Shown here: piece by piece, positions 27,923 through 37,971 of the stretch
Position numbering within the stretch: position 1 is the stretch's first letter
Layout of the letters: each line of letters opens with the position of its first letter
NCBI RefSeq assembly: GCF_000816845.1
Contig: NZ_CP006877.1
Location: forward strand, 3,105,501-3,169,500
DNA length: 64,000 nt
From: Rhizobium gallicum bv. gallicum R602sp
GTDB taxonomy: Bacteria; Pseudomonadota; Alphaproteobacteria; Rhizobiales; Rhizobiaceae
Reading direction: 5' to 3'
Notes under the pieces: model-generated
What the model saw: the letters and a program-made list of their open reading frames with translations, nothing else
The model's database searches: none
Told to the model about the DNA's origin: nothing
Made by a program: the position numbers and the translations under genes

Positions 27923-28141
27923 GATCGTCTCCCGACCTTCCGTGTAAATCTCTCAAGCGACGGATGTTGCGCCCACAAACCGATCGGCCCGAGTGGGCGA
28001 TGCCGCTTTTCCGAAAGTCGGCAGCGGCGGGAATTGCGCTCCAAATTCTTGGGCACTGCGCAAGCTACCCTATTTAACTATCTTATTCTAGTGTGTATAA
28101 ATACGAGAATCATTTAGATCGCGCACAATGGAGCATCTTCA
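27923..28141. other. Candidate oriT between traA and traC
   Basis: Ti-type plasmids keep oriT in this divergent gap. Two inverted repeats are visible: CGCCCAC (27970-27976) with GTGGGCG (27993-27999), and TTGCGC (28034-28039) with GCGCAA (28058-28063), the latter enclosing CCAAA/TTGG. An AT-rich segment follows at 28070-28115, which could ease strand opening and also hold the traC promoter. The exact nick site was not identified. Confidence 0.5.
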
Positions 28142-28426
28142 ATGGCAGCAAAATTATGGATTTCCGAACTCGATGCACAGATCGAGAAGCTGAAGGAACG
28201 CAGAAGATTTTTGATAGTAAAATCCGCCGAGCGGTTTGCTCACGCCGCGACAAAGGCGGGTCTGGCGGAGATGGACTTGTCCGACGGAGAGCTCGATGGG
28301 ATCGTCGCCGAGATCGCTGCCCGATTTCAAAAGAAACCGAAGGCCACAGCCGCCACATCACCTCAACCGCATCGACCGGAGGCTGGCCGGACTGGAACGC
28401 CGGCGGCGGTTTCTGATGGCGGCTGA
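28142..28426 (+). CDS. traC: Conjugal transfer protein TraC
   Basis: A 94-residue protein, of the usual TraC length. The N-terminal half is a charged helix (ISELDAQIEKLKERRRFL), likely coiled, and the C-terminus is Pro/Thr/Ala-rich. In Ti-type systems TraC is an accessory relaxosome protein that helps TraA act at oriT. First gene of traC-traD-traG, transcribed away from traA. Its last 11 bases overlap traD. Confidence 0.82.
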   Translation: MAAKLWISELDAQIEKLKERRRFLIVKSAERFAHAATKAGLAEMDLSDGELDGIVAEIAARFQKKPKATAATSPQPHRPEAGRTGTPAAVSDGG

Positions 28427-28643
28427 GCGCAAGCGCGAGGCTCGGCAGAAATTTCTACTCGGCAGCATTGTCGTCAAGGCCGGGCTTTCGAAAGCCGACC
28501 GGGCGTTCCTGCTCGGCGGCCTGCTCGAATTGGCCCGGATCGTTCCGGGTTCTTCGGAACATCAGCGGCTGCGCGACATCGGCAAAGAGGCGTTCAAGGC
28601 CTCTTCTCTGGACGCTGTTCAGGAGAAAGCGGAATGGCATTGA
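28416..28643 (+). CDS. traD: Conjugal transfer protein TraD
   Basis: A 75-residue protein from the ATG at 28416, overlapping the end of traC and itself overlapping the start of traG by 10 bases. It is basic at the N-terminus (AAERKREARQKF), then has the block KAGLSKADRAFLLGGLLELA. Length, content and order match the small TraD of Ti-type plasmids. Exact role is not well defined; associated with the coupling protein. Confidence 0.78.
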   Translation: MAAERKREARQKFLLGSIVVKAGLSKADRAFLLGGLLELARIVPGSSEHQRLRDIGKEAFKASSLDAVQEKAEWH

Positions 28644-30553
28644 AGCATCGATTGCATCCGAGCCTTCTGCTTGTTCTCGTCCCTCTCGCCGTTACCGCCT
28701 TTGCCGTCTACGTGACAGGCTGGCGATGGCCGGAATTGGCCTCGGGCATGTCAGGGAAGACGCAATACTGGTTCTTGCGGTCAACACCAGTGCCGGCACT
28801 TTTGCTCGGCCCGCTCGCAGGACTTCTGACGGTCTGGCCCTTGCCGTTGCATCGACGCCGGCCGATCGCGATCGCAAGCCTTCTCGGCCTTCTCGTCGTT
28901 GCCGGCTTTTACGCCTTGCGGGAATATGGACGTCTTTCTCCCTCCGTCGAGCGCGGCATCATCGCCTGGGACGAGGCGCTTTCTTATCTCGACGCTTTCG
29001 CCGTGGTTGGATCGTTTCTCGGCTTTCTGATCGTTGCGGTGTCGGCCCGCATCTCTGTTGTCGTCGCCGATCCGGTCAAACGCGCCAAGAGTGGAATCTT
29101 CGGCGACGCCGACTGGCTCTCGATGCGTGCGGCCGCAAGACTTTTCCCGCCCGATGGCGAAATCGTCGTCGGCGAGCTCTATCGCGTCGATCGCGAACTT
29201 GTGCATAAGCTTTCCTTCGACCCCTACGATCGTTCGACGTGGGGACAAGGCGGCAGGGCGCCGCTCCTGACCTACAAGCAGGATTTCGACTCCACGCATA
29301 TGCTCTTCTTCGCCGGTTCCGGCGGGTTCAAGACAACCAGCAATGTCGTACCGACGGCGCTTCGATATTCGGGTCCGCTCATCTGCCTCGACCCGTCGAC
29401 GGAAGTTGCGCCGATGGTGGTCGAGTACCGCAGGCGTGTTCTCGGCCGTGACGTAATCGTGCTCGACCCTGCTGATCCGGCAACGGGCTTCGATATCCTC
29501 GACGGCATTGAAACATCGACCCGCAAGGAAGAGGACATCGTCGGCATCGCACATATGCTGTTATCGGAAAGCGCACGTTTCGAATCGTCAAGCGGCGCCT
29601 ACTTCCAGAACCAGGCGCACAATCTGCTGACCGGCCTGCTTGCGCATGTGATGCTCTCGCCAGAATATGCCGGAAGGCGAACTCTGCGCAGTTTGCGCCA
29701 GATCGTTTCCGAGCCGGAGCCGTCGGTGCTCGCCATACTGCGTGACGTTCAGGAGAATTCAGGATCCGACTTCATCCGCGAAACCCTCGGCGTTTTCACC
29801 AACATGACGGAGCAGACGTTTTCCGGCGTCTACTCGACGGCGTCGAAGGATACGCAGTGGCTGTCGCTCGCCAGTTACGCTGGTCTCGTCTGCGGCAACG
29901 CCTTCAAATCCAGCGAGATCGTTTCTGGCAAAAAAGATGTGTTCCTCAACGTCCCGGCTGCCATCCTGCGCTCGTATCCTGGTATCGGAAGGGTGATCAT
30001 CGGCTCGCTGATCAAGGCCATGGTGCAGGCCGATGGCGCATTCGACCGCCGCACATTGTTCATGCTCGATGAGGTCGACCTGCTCGGCTACATGCGCGTG
30101 CTGGAAGAAGCGCGCGACCGTGGCCGCAAATACGGAATTTCGCTGATGCTCATGTACCAATCCGTTGGACAGTTGGAACGACACTTCGGCAGGGACGGAG
30201 CGACCTCATGGATCGACGGCTGCGCGTTCGCCTCCTATGCCGCAGTCAAGGCACTCGACACGGCTCGTAGCATCTCGGCCCAATGCGGGGAAATGACCGT
30301 CGAGGTAAAGGGCCGGTCGCGCAATGTCGGCTGGAGCAGTTCCACCACGGGATCTCGCCAATCGGAGAACGTGAATTTTCAGCGAAGGCCGCTGATCATG
30401 CCGCACGAGATCACCCAGTCGATGAGAAAGGACGAACAGATCGTTATCGTCCAAGGCCAAAGTCCAATCCGCTGCGGGCGAGCGATCTATTTTCGGCGCA
30501 AGGACATGAATGAGGCGGCCAAGGCCAACCGTTTCGTCAAAACCAACCTCTGA
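28634..30553 (+). CDS. traG: Type IV coupling protein TraG
   Basis: A 639-residue VirD4-type ATPase. The N-terminus holds several membrane spans (residues about 12-140). Walker A GSGGFKTT is at about 228-235 and Walker B FMLDEVDLL at about 475-482, followed by YGISLMLMYQSVGQL. It brings the TraA-DNA complex to the secretion channel. Only VirB-type genes (virB10, virB11 at the right end) are seen in the window, so it likely works with that channel, as in pAtC58- or pSymA-like plasmids; this is inference. Confidence 0.93.
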   Translation: MALKHRLHPSLLLVLVPLAVTAFAVYVTGWRWPELASGMSGKTQYWFLRSTPVPALLLGPLAGLLTVWPLPLHRRRPIAIASLLGLLVVAGFYALREYGRLSPSVERGIIAWDEALSYLDAFAVVGSFLGFLIVAVSARISVVVADPVKRAKSGIFGDADWLSMRAAARLFPPDGEIVVGELYRVDRELVHKLSFDPYDRSTWGQGGRAPLLTYKQDFDSTHMLFFAGSGGFKTTSNVVPTALRYSGPLICLDPSTEVAPMVVEYRRRVLGRDVIVLDPADPATGFDILDGIETSTRKEEDIVGIAHMLLSESARFESSSGAYFQNQAHNLLTGLLAHVMLSPEYAGRRTLRSLRQIVSEPEPSVLAILRDVQENSGSDFIRETLGVFTNMTEQTFSGVYSTASKDTQWLSLASYAGLVCGNAFKSSEIVSGKKDVFLNVPAAILRSYPGIGRVIIGSLIKAMVQADGAFDRRTLFMLDEVDLLGYMRVLEEARDRGRKYGISLMLMYQSVGQLERHFGRDGATSWIDGCAFASYAAVKALDTARSISAQCGEMTVEVKGRSRNVGWSSSTTGSRQSENVNFQRRPLIMPHEITQSMRKDEQIVIVQGQSPIRCGRAIYFRRKDMNEAAKANRFVKTNL

Positions 30554-31207
30554 CCGGTAAGCGATATCGTCAGACGGCCAAGGACTGCTTGCGTGCGTTT
30601 TGCTTCTGAACCGAACGCACCGGCAAGCATCGCGGCGATCGGCATGGCGCTGGCGACCATCCCCGTGGTTGTTGAACGCGGCGTCCTCACCCGCCAATTT
30701 GCGGCAAAGATCACCCGATCAAGATCCTGGTGCCCTTCGTGGCTATCACAAGCAACTCCGACCGTCGCTTTCGACGTTCGATGGCCAGGAGAGCAATCCT
30801 CTTTTCGGCGGCCTCGCTGGCAATCGCCAGTTTGCTTGGACGTACCATGCGCTGGACTGGGTGGCCATGATTTTCGCGGAGACCATTCTGAGGTGGATCG
30901 GAATTTCGCTTCAGGTATTGGCAGTGGTGCTCGGGGTAACCAGGCAGCTCTTGGTCTGCAGGTCATCCTGCATAGCTTAAGCATGATTGCCTGGTGGAAA
31001 TTTCGCTCGCGGGTGTGGTTCGTGCAAAGCCCACTGGCTGCTTTCGGGAGTGGGGGCAGTCGTACTCTTCATCCGCGGTGACGCGCAGAGCGACACGTCA
31101 AGTCCCGTTGTCGTAGAGCGGATCGCAGCTCATCACCTCGGCGGCTCTACCGACGTTGCTCGTGACCGTGATTGGTCGGTAGTTATTGCGAGCCATTCCA
31201 GGAAAGA
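30554..31207 (+). pseudogene. Decayed copy of glycoamylase-gene and marC segments
   Basis: Bases about 30606-30716 repeat 45148-45258 inside the glycoamylase gene. Bases about 30719-30850 repeat 46829-46962 of marC. Bases about 30850-31065 repeat 47243-47448, the end of marC and its downstream flank. The matches are nearly identical, with small changes and two internal deletions at the joints. No intact frame remains. The last 140 bases before the transporter gene hold nothing I can assign. Confidence 0.8.
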
Positions 31208-32893
31208 TCAGGCTCGGTTCGGTGTCCACGTCCACCGACCATCCTCACTGTACTCAAGGACCGCGTGATACAGATCACGCGCGTCGTGGGCTTCTCCGTT
31301 ATTGATGCAGGTGATCGAACGGTCGGAAAGGAGGCGCAGGATCTTGCGGAGTTTTTTGGACCCCAGCGTCGTGTCGACTCGATCTAGGAAGACGACCCGC
31401 GGTGGCACGAGCAGAACTTTCGCAACGGCTAAGAGTTGCTGCTCGGTCAGCGAAAGCGACATTTCCCAGCTTTGCTCCTTATCCAACCCGCCCGCCTGGC
31501 TCACGACCCATTCGAGATCAAGTTCGCGCAACACCTGGAACATTTGTTCATCCGAAATTTCGCCTGCATTCTCCAGACGCACAAGAATCTGGCGCAACGT
31601 CCCTGGCGGCAGATAAGGTCGTTGCTTGAGAAACACGATGTCGTCGGAACCAGGGCGAATTATGCGCCCTGTGCCGGGCGCCGGAATGCCCGCCGTCGCT
31701 CTGAACAATGCCGTTCCCGGAGCCTGACTAGGTCCGGTGAGCAACACGAGGGTCCCGAGCGGGATCGATACCGATAACTCCTTCAGCAGAGGAGTGCCGT
31801 TGGATGACAGCAAGGATAGCCGCTCGTAGGCCAAGCACCCTCCTCTCTCGACAATCTCGATGGCCGACTCTGCGGTTGTTCGTGATTTTTCGATTGCCTC
31901 CAGTAAGGAGTTGAGCCGAGCGACCACTACGGCAAAGTTCGAGATAGAGTGGAACTGGGTGACAATAAGCGAGAACGCGCCTACGAGCATCGCGAAGGCT
32001 GCGGCCGACTGTGTGATCACGCCAAACTCGATGTCTCCTCTTATGAATGCCGGAGCAACGATCAGGGCGGGAATGATCTGGATCAGCCAGTTATAGCCGG
32101 TGGTGAAGAACCCCACGTTGCGATTGACGGCCGTAATGCGGCGAAAGTTTGCGACCAAATCGTCAAGTCGATGCGACAGGAGAATTTGCTGTCGCCCCTC
32201 GCCGCGTTCCAGGATGATCGACTCGGCGTTCTCCCGCACATGAATGAGGCTGGAGCGGAAGTTGGCCTCCTTGTCGAGTTGATCGTAGTTCAGATTGATC
32301 AGCGGCCGTCCGAGCAGAACCGTCAGGTAAGAGCCGCCAGCCGCATAGAGGACAGCCACGACAAACAGCAATGGGCTGATTGACCACAGCACGCTGGAAA
32401 AGGCCACTATCGTCAGAGTGCCGTTGAACAGTAGTAGGACAAAGGAGAGCGTCGTGCTGGTGAACGCGCGAACGTCATCCGCGATCCGCTGGTCCGGGTT
32501 GGTAAGTTGCCCCGAGACATCCAGGCGGTGATAGGTGCCATTGGCGAGATAAAGCGTCACAGCGCGCCGGGCTATGAATTCGCGCCAAAGTAGTGCCAAC
32601 CGTTCTTCGACAAATCGTGCGATGACCGAAAAAACTGTCAAAGCAGCGAAAACACCGACGTAAAAGATCGCTTGCCGGATGAACTCGGGGGTCTGGCGGT
32701 CTGCAATCGCTGTCATGAAGTTTCGGCCGACGTAGCTGTTGACAACGTTGAGGCCGCTTACGCCGAATAACAGCGCAGCGAGCACCGCAAACATCAAATT
32801 GGCCTTCTTGCCGACATCGGAGGTCGAAAAATGCCGGACCGCGCGCGCAAAGCGAACTGCGGTTACCTTGAGCGGAATTTGCTGGCTATTCAT
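31208..32893 (-). CDS. SbmA/BacA-like (YddA-type) ABC transporter with degenerate ATPase domain
   Basis: A 561-residue protein. Residues 30-330 are a six-span SbmA/BacA-like membrane part (GRNFMTAIADR, LTNPDQRIADDV). Residues 340-561 align with an ABC ATPase, but its key residues are lost. Walker A reads GPSQAPGT (387-394) with no lysine, the signature LSLTEQQ (480-486) lacks its glycine, and Walker B ends VFLDR (501-505) with Arg for the catalytic Glu. The fold seems retained while catalysis should be absent. SbmA/BacA proteins import peptides using the proton gradient, so loss of ATPase might be tolerated. No stop interrupts the frame. Confidence 0.8.
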   Translation of the reverse strand: MNSQQIPLKVTAVRFARAVRHFSTSDVGKKANLMFAVLAALLFGVSGLNVVNSYVGRNFMTAIADRQTPEFIRQAIFYVGVFAALTVFSVIARFVEERLALLWREFIARRAVTLYLANGTYHRLDVSGQLTNPDQRIADDVRAFTSTTLSFVLLLFNGTLTIVAFSSVLWSISPLLFVVAVLYAAGGSYLTVLLGRPLINLNYDQLDKEANFRSSLIHVRENAESIILERGEGRQQILLSHRLDDLVANFRRITAVNRNVGFFTTGYNWLIQIIPALIVAPAFIRGDIEFGVITQSAAAFAMLVGAFSLIVTQFHSISNFAVVVARLNSLLEAIEKSRTTAESAIEIVERGGCLAYERLSLLSSNGTPLLKELSVSIPLGTLVLLTGPSQAPGTALFRATAGIPAPGTGRIIRPGSDDIVFLKQRPYLPPGTLRQILVRLENAGEISDEQMFQVLRELDLEWVVSQAGGLDKEQSWEMSLSLTEQQLLAVAKVLLVPPRVVFLDRVDTTLGSKKLRKILRLLSDRSITCINNGEAHDARDLYHAVLEYSEDGRWTWTPNRA

Positions 32894-33202
32894 GCCATCC
32901 TCCCTTTGGCAAGCTCAATGACTTACGACCCAGCTGCAACCGGCGGTGCCACGAACGATCGTCTTAACTTGAAATCGTCTTGCCGCTGCTTTACCTCATA
33001 GGTCTCTATCGCGATTAGCCAGCATTCGACTTAGAGAACTCCCGTCTCCTGCCATTTGCCGGCTCTGCTGTCCCAACGATTCCGCGCTCGAGCGAAGAAC
33101 TGCTCCTCTGAGTTTTGCGGACCTTCCCGGGCAGCAGCACGCAGGTCAGGATCGGGTCGAGAGCGGCTGAAGAAGCCGCCAAGCGCAACCCTGCGTTTTA
33201 TT
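32894..33202. other. Gene-free stretch (309 bases)
   Basis: Between the start of the transporter gene and the end of ackA. Short open frames exist but none shows a good ribosome site or familiar sequence. The segment next to ackA (about 33183-33202) matches the flank of the ackA fragment near 47500. Confidence 0.4.
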
Positions 33203-34381
33203 TCAGGGCGTTGTGATGAGCGCAAGCGTATGACGCGCGATCATCAGTTCCTCATCCGTCGGCAGAACATAGAGTGCAACGCGGCTTGCCTGAGTGGAAA
33301 TGAGAGTTGCGCCCTCTTCATTGGCCACGGGATCGAGTTCGGCGCCGAGCCAGGCGAGCCGTTCGCTAATGCGGGCGCGGATCGCGGCCGAGTTCTCCCC
33401 GACGCCGGCTGTAAACACGAACGCGTCGAGACCTCCGAGCGCGGCGGCAAGCATGCCGACACTCAGCCCACAGCGATGGACGAAGTGATCGATCGCGAAG
33501 GCGGCACGCGCGTCGACGCTGACAAGAAGATCGCGCATATCACCGGAGATGCCGGAAAGGCCCTTCAGGCCGGACGACCCATAGAGAAGATCGGTCACCT
33601 CCGCTGCGGTCATGCCCTTTTGATCGATCAAGTACAGCACGACACCGGGATCCATCTGTCCCGGCCGGGTGCTCATCGGCAGGCCGTCGAGCGCAGTGAA
33701 GCCCATCGTCGTCTCCACGCTGCGCGCCTCCTTCAGCGCGCACATTGAGGCGCCGCTGCCGAGGTGGGCAACAACAATGCGTCCACCCGCGATGCCGGGG
33801 GCGACTTCGGTCAACCGTTCGGCGATATATTCGTAGGACAGGCCGTGGAAGCCGTATCGGCGCACGCCATGCTCGTAATAGGTCGATGGCAAGGCGTAAC
33901 AATCCGTATGCGGGGCGTGACCGCGATGGAAAGCCGTGTCGAAACAAGCGACCTGCGGCACCTCCGGATTGATCTCCATGGCGAGCCGGATCGGCGCCAG
34001 GTTGTTTGGCTGGTGCAGCGGCGCAAGCTCCTGGAAAGTGGCGAGCGTGTCCAGGATGTCGTGGTTGATCAGGATCGGTTTTGCGTAGTCCGGACCGCCA
34101 TGGACGACGCGGTGACCAATTGCCCGGAGCGTGAACCCCTCGAGGGTCTGCAGCCAGGCGCGAGTTTCGGCGATTGCCGCCGGCAGGTGATCGACAACGT
34201 CTGGCGTATATCGGCGATCGACAAGGACGGTACCGTCGGCGGCGCTGGCCACGAGACGAGGTCGTACGCCGATGCCATCGATCTGACCCCGAATGCAGCG
34301 GCCGGGGCCGGTGTCGGCGATCTCGAAGATCTGAAATTTCAGGCTCGACGAGCCTGCATTGATGACAAGAATTGCGTCCAT
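33203..34381 (-). CDS. ackA: Acetate kinase
   Basis: A 392-residue kinase with [12 protein letters not shown] at the N-terminus, the substrate loop RVVHGG, the block [20 protein letters not shown] and [12 protein letters not shown]. All main family motifs are intact. It interconverts acetyl phosphate + ADP and acetate + ATP. With phosphoketolase nearby it would capture energy from the acetyl phosphate that enzyme makes. It is on the opposite strand from the phosphoketolase operon. No clear ribosome site precedes the ATG. A shortened second copy lies at 47512-47708. Confidence 0.93.
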   Translation of the reverse strand: MDAILVINAGSSSLKFQIFEIADTGPGRCIRGQIDGIGVRPRLVASAADGTVLVDRRYTPDVVDHLPAAIAETRAWLQTLEGFTLRAIGHRVVHGGPDYAKPILINHDILDTLATFQELAPLHQPNNLAPIRLAMEINPEVPQVACFDTAFHRGHAPHTDCYALPSTYYEHGVRRYGFHGLSYEYIAERLTEVAPGIAGGRIVVAHLGSGASMCALKEARSVETTMGFTALDGLPMSTRPGQMDPGVVLYLIDQKGMTAAEVTDLLYGSSGLKGLSGISGDMRDLLVSVDARAAFAIDHFVHRCGLSVGMLAAALGGLDAFVFTAGVGENSAAIRARISERLAWLGAELDPVANEEGATLISTQASRVALYVLPTDEELMIARHTLALITTP

Positions 34382-35310
34382 AGCTCAGGCCGCCACTTCT
34401 ATTTTACGCCGACGGGCGGCGGCGTAGAGCGTCGTGAGCGAGCACGATGCCAGTCGGCTGCGCACCGAATCCCGAAAGCAAGGTTAGCACGATTCCCGCG
34501 GCGGCGGCATGCCTCAAGTTTGACCCACCAGCATTTGTGCCCGGCCTGCCACGGGGGAGCATTCTGCGCCATATCGCGTTTGACATCAGGCCGGGAAGAT
34601 GTTGAACGACCGGGTCGGTGATGAAGAGCGTGAACAGGGCCATTGATCGTTGATCAGGCTTCTCATCTTACTGGCTTTTTGTCACCGCGCATCTAAGTGG
34701 TCTCCCGGATCGTTAGCTAAAGTAACTAATTTAGAATTTACAGCAACACCATAACTATAACAAGTCGAGTGCGCCCAAAGTCCATCGAGATGCAGGTCGA
34801 GCTAGGCAAGAAATCGTGAGCACCGGAGTTGGAAGCTACGAACGAGCTACTCTGATGCTGCTATAGTGGGCACGAGCTACAAATTGCGGTCGGGGCACTC
34901 CACCAAACTCATGAGGCGCATTGCCGAGCGCGGTGCCGAGGTCGTTGGCTATTCGAGTCAGAATCGAACGGCTTTTGAAAGAGTCGAAGGATGTCCCCAT
35001 AGAGCCCGCGAGGTCCGCAACGTGGCGGGGAAGATTCCGGCGGCGGCGATAGTCGTGCCAGCCGTTACGTTGACGCTGAGCAATGCCCGGCCGGTGTCAA
35101 ACCCAGTCCGTCCAGATAGTTCTCGAGGATTGGACTCGTGCCAAATGCCAGCCGCTTTTGCGCGAAGTGCTCCCCGTGCGATGCGGAGCCGGTCTTTTAT
35201 TTTTTGCTGAGGTCGCAGTAACGCTTCGGGTTCCAACCAATCCTCGCTATAATGAGGATACATGCACTTATCTTCTACCCCATTTAGGGCTGTTCAGAAG
35301 GAGAGGCTTG
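34382..35310. other. Long intergenic region with a possible aldolase promoter
   Basis: This 929-base stretch has no convincing gene. A minus-strand frame at 34958-35263 reads as protein in part but has no recognisable family or ribosome site. On the plus strand a perfect TATAAT is at 35248-35253, 58 bases before the aldolase start; its -35 box (35225-35230, ttcggg) is weak. AAGGAGAGG at 35298-35306 is the aldolase ribosome site. Confidence 0.35.
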
Positions 35311-36375
35311 ATGGCACGCATTACATTAAGACAGTTGCTCGATCACGCCGCAGAAAAATGCTACGGAGTGCCCGCATTCAATATCAACAATATGGAACAG
35401 GCCCTCGCGATCATGCAGGCGGCCGATTCGCTCGACGCGCCCGCGATCATGCAGGCTTCTCGGGGCGCCCGAGCCTATGCCAACGACATCATGCTGAAGC
35501 ACATGATGGATGCAGTCGTCGAAATCTATCCCCACATCCCGGTCTGCGTGCACCTCGATCATGGCAACGAACCGTCTAGTTGCATGACCGCCATTCAATC
35601 CGGCTTCACATCCGTCATGATGGACGGCTCGCTCAAGGCGGATGCCAAAACACCGGCCGATTGGGACTACAATGTCGGGGTCACCAAACAGGTGACGGAG
35701 ATGGCTCATCTCGGCGGCGTTTCTGTGGAGGGAGAACTCGGCGTCCTAGGTTCGCTGGAGACCGGCATGAGCGAAGCCGAGGACGGCCACGGAGCCGAAG
35801 GCAAGCTCTCGCAAGATCAGCTTCTGACTAATCCGGACGAAGCCGTTAAATTCGTCCGCGAAACTAGGGTCGATGCGCTGGCGATTGCGATGGGCGCATC
35901 GCACGGCGCCTACAAGTTCAGCCGCAAGCCGGACGGCTCGGTGCTGGCGATGAACGTCATCGAGCAGATTCACGAGAAGCTGCCGAATATTCATCTGGTG
36001 ATGCACGGCTCATCATCGGTCCCGGTCGAGCTGCAGGAAATCATCAACCAGTACGGCGGCCAGATGAAGCCGACATGGGGCGTGCCGGTCGAGGAAATAC
36101 AGCGTGGTATCAAGAATGGTGTTCGCAAGATCAACATCGATACCGATGTCCGAATGGCGATGACCGGCCAGGTCCGGCGTGTTCTGCAGGAAGACCCCAG
36201 CGAATTCGATCCACGCAAATATCTGAAACCGGCCATGGTGGCGCTGACGAAGCTCTGCAAGGAGCGGTTCGAACAGTTCGGAACGGCGGGCAAGGCTTCG
36301 CAAATCCGGCCGCTTCCGCTTTCGGAAATGGCAAAACGTTACAACTCCGGCGCGCTAGACCCGACTTTTTCTTGA
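35311..36375 (+). CDS. Fructose-bisphosphate aldolase, class II
   Basis: A 354-residue zinc enzyme close to the rhizobial Cbb-type aldolases. Zinc and catalytic residues are visible: [11 protein letters not shown] (H81, D83, H84), [23 protein letters not shown] and VMHGSSSVP. The reading frame is open upstream to 35083, but homology and the ribosome site place the start at 35311. It cleaves fructose-1,6-bisphosphate or condenses triose phosphates; next to phosphoketolase it could recycle triose phosphate. A strong hairpin terminator follows. Confidence 0.92.
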   Translation: MARITLRQLLDHAAEKCYGVPAFNINNMEQALAIMQAADSLDAPAIMQASRGARAYANDIMLKHMMDAVVEIYPHIPVCVHLDHGNEPSSCMTAIQSGFTSVMMDGSLKADAKTPADWDYNVGVTKQVTEMAHLGGVSVEGELGVLGSLETGMSEAEDGHGAEGKLSQDQLLTNPDEAVKFVRETRVDALAIAMGASHGAYKFSRKPDGSVLAMNVIEQIHEKLPNIHLVMHGSSSVPVELQEIINQYGGQMKPTWGVPVEEIQRGIKNGVRKINIDTDVRMAMTGQVRRVLQEDPSEFDPRKYLKPAMVALTKLCKERFEQFGTAGKASQIRPLPLSEMAKRYNSGALDPTFS

Positions 36376-36385
36376 TAGCGAAACT

Positions 36386-36411
36386 GCAGCGGACGCCGGA
36401 GCGTCCGCTGC
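36386..36411 (+). terminator. Hairpin after the aldolase gene
   Basis: A perfect 11-base stem, GCAGCGGACGC (36386-36396) with GCGTCCGCTGC (36401-36411), and a CGGA loop begin 11 bases after the aldolase stop. The T-run behind it is weak (ctctattt), so termination may be partial. The symmetric stem could also serve the opposite strand. Confidence 0.7.
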
Positions 36412-36414
36412 CCT

Positions 36415-36600
36415 GCCCTCTATTTCATGTTCCGTCCATCCGAGCCCCGCTGCGGCAATCCCGCTGACCTCTCGCGCAAGCCTTCCATCGTCAGCGTTCC
36501 CTCGATCGCACGCGTGCTGCGCCTGAGCACGATGTCGGACAGGTGGATGACGAGTTCCTGCGTGACGGCCACACCGATGCCACCTCATTGCCGCGGTGAC
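36415..36600 (-). pseudogene. C-terminal remnant of a glycerol-3-phosphate dehydrogenase (GlpD-like)
   Basis: On the minus strand one frame reads VIHLSDIVLRRSTRAIEG then TLTMEG; after a one-base shift another frame reads AREVSGIAAAGLGWTEHEIE. Joined, they resemble the helical C-terminal domain of FAD-dependent glycerol-3-phosphate dehydrogenase (the LxDxxLRRT block, then A-x-x-L-GW-x-x-x-x-I). The frame break and the absence of the FAD domain mark it as a remnant. Bases 36601-36936 hold short frames that I cannot assign. Confidence 0.45.
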
Positions 36601-36936
36601 CCGTGAGTGCCATCATGAAAGCCATGTGTGTACGCAGTGTCGCTTGCATCCGGCCTTCGCAGTTCGAATCGACACGACGCTGGCCTCAGGCAACTGCACA
36701 AGATCATGCAGATGCTTTCCGAAGGTTCGATCACCGTCATCAGCAATGCGGAAACCGACCCGCCCTGCGCGATTGCCGCAACGCGGTCTTTGAATGCAGT
36801 GAGGATGGAGTGGACGTGTACGGTGAACCGGACCTGAGGCACAGCCGCAACAAAAGCCGGTAAATTGGTTGTCGAACTCCCGCACCAGGTTTATGTTGTT
36901 GGATCCTCGGTGTCCTCAGGGGGAGGTCGTGCGGAG

Positions 36937-37629
36937 ATGCTAGTAAAAGATGTGATGATCACGAAGGTTGTCGGGGTATCACCGGATAACAGTGTCAGGC
37001 GAGCCGCCGAGGTCATGCTTGCCAATTGCATTAGCGGTGTTCCGGTCATCGACGATGCGGGTTGCCTCGTCGGGATCATCAGTGAGGGTGATCTGCTGCG
37101 CAGAGCGGAATTAGGGCGGGGAGCCATTGCCGAGCTCGGAACGTCGGCACTTACCGCCGAGGAGCAAGCCACGGCTTACGTTAAGAGTAACGCGTGGCGG
37201 GTTGCAGACGTCATGAGCCGCGCGCCAGTTGTCGTGGAAGAGGACGCGCCGCTTGGGCGGGTGTCCGGGTTGATGCAGAAGCATGGCATCAAGCGCATTC
37301 CCGTTATGAGAGAAGGCGTGCTGGTCGGCATCATTAGTCGTGCAGATCTTCTGAAAGTGATTGTTACAGCCGACCTAGACGAAACCGCGCGAGGTGACGA
37401 AGCCGTCCGTCGCAGCATTGCGATACGGCTCAGCGAAAATACGGGTCTTCTCGGAAAAGACGTGACCGTAGCCGTAACCGACGGTGTGGCTCACCTATGG
37501 GGAAACGTTGACACGGCAGAGTGCAAGAAGGCGGCGCGCGTTGCTGCCGAAAGTGTTCGCGGTGTGAGAGGAGTGGTTGAGCACTTCTCCGAAGATCCGA
37601 AAGGATCTGCGATCACGCCTTCGGATTAA
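36937..37629 (+). CDS. CBS-domain pair with C-terminal BON domain
   Basis: A 230-residue cytoplasmic protein. The first CBS motif begins at MLVKDVMITKVVGVSPDNSV and ends LVGIISEGDLLRR; the second is VADVMSRAPVVVEEDAPLG to LVGIISRADLLK. Residues about 155-225 are a BON domain (VTVAVTDGVAHLWGNVDT). CBS pairs bind adenosyl nucleotides and often sense energy charge. The start at 36937 has GGGGGAGG and GCGGAG upstream. It lies between aldolase and phosphoketolase genes, fitting a sensor of energy status, which is inference. Confidence 0.85.
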   Translation: MLVKDVMITKVVGVSPDNSVRRAAEVMLANCISGVPVIDDAGCLVGIISEGDLLRRAELGRGAIAELGTSALTAEEQATAYVKSNAWRVADVMSRAPVVVEEDAPLGRVSGLMQKHGIKRIPVMREGVLVGIISRADLLKVIVTADLDETARGDEAVRRSIAIRLSENTGLLGKDVTVAVTDGVAHLWGNVDTAECKKAARVAAESVRGVRGVVEHFSEDPKGSAITPSD

Positions 37630-37971
37630 ACCTCACGTACCTTCGATTTTAGCTGTGCTTCGGATGCGTTTCGTGCGAGTATTAGAATGCTTGAATATTT
37701 GCAAACTGGGACGAAGCTGTTTTGGATAGCCGAGCGGGATAGGAAATAGAGGCTGGGCGGTAATCACGGGCGTGCCAGCGTTTCAGGCTGATGTCCAAAC
37801 ACGCTGCTGTGGCAAATATTCGGTCGATAACGACCGCGCTACGAATTGTGCCCTCGCCGCCAGCGTCCCATGCCGGGGCGTTCGCCCCAGTCGCTAGCAG
37901 TTAAAAGTTCGACGATTTCTCACCTTGGAAGATCTTACCGTAGCAATCTGGGCTCAGAGGAGGAGGTACCC
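37630..37971. other. Intergenic region before the phosphoketolase operon (342 bases)
   Basis: No gene is seen. It must hold the phosphoketolase promoter, but no clear -35/-10 pair stands out. The end has a very strong ribosome site, AGAGGAGGAGG at about 37956-37967. Confidence 0.4.

Noticed and set aside
34958..35263. 101-residue minus-strand frame before the aldolase
   Set aside because: Looks protein-like in places but has no family match I can name and overlaps the likely aldolase promoter.
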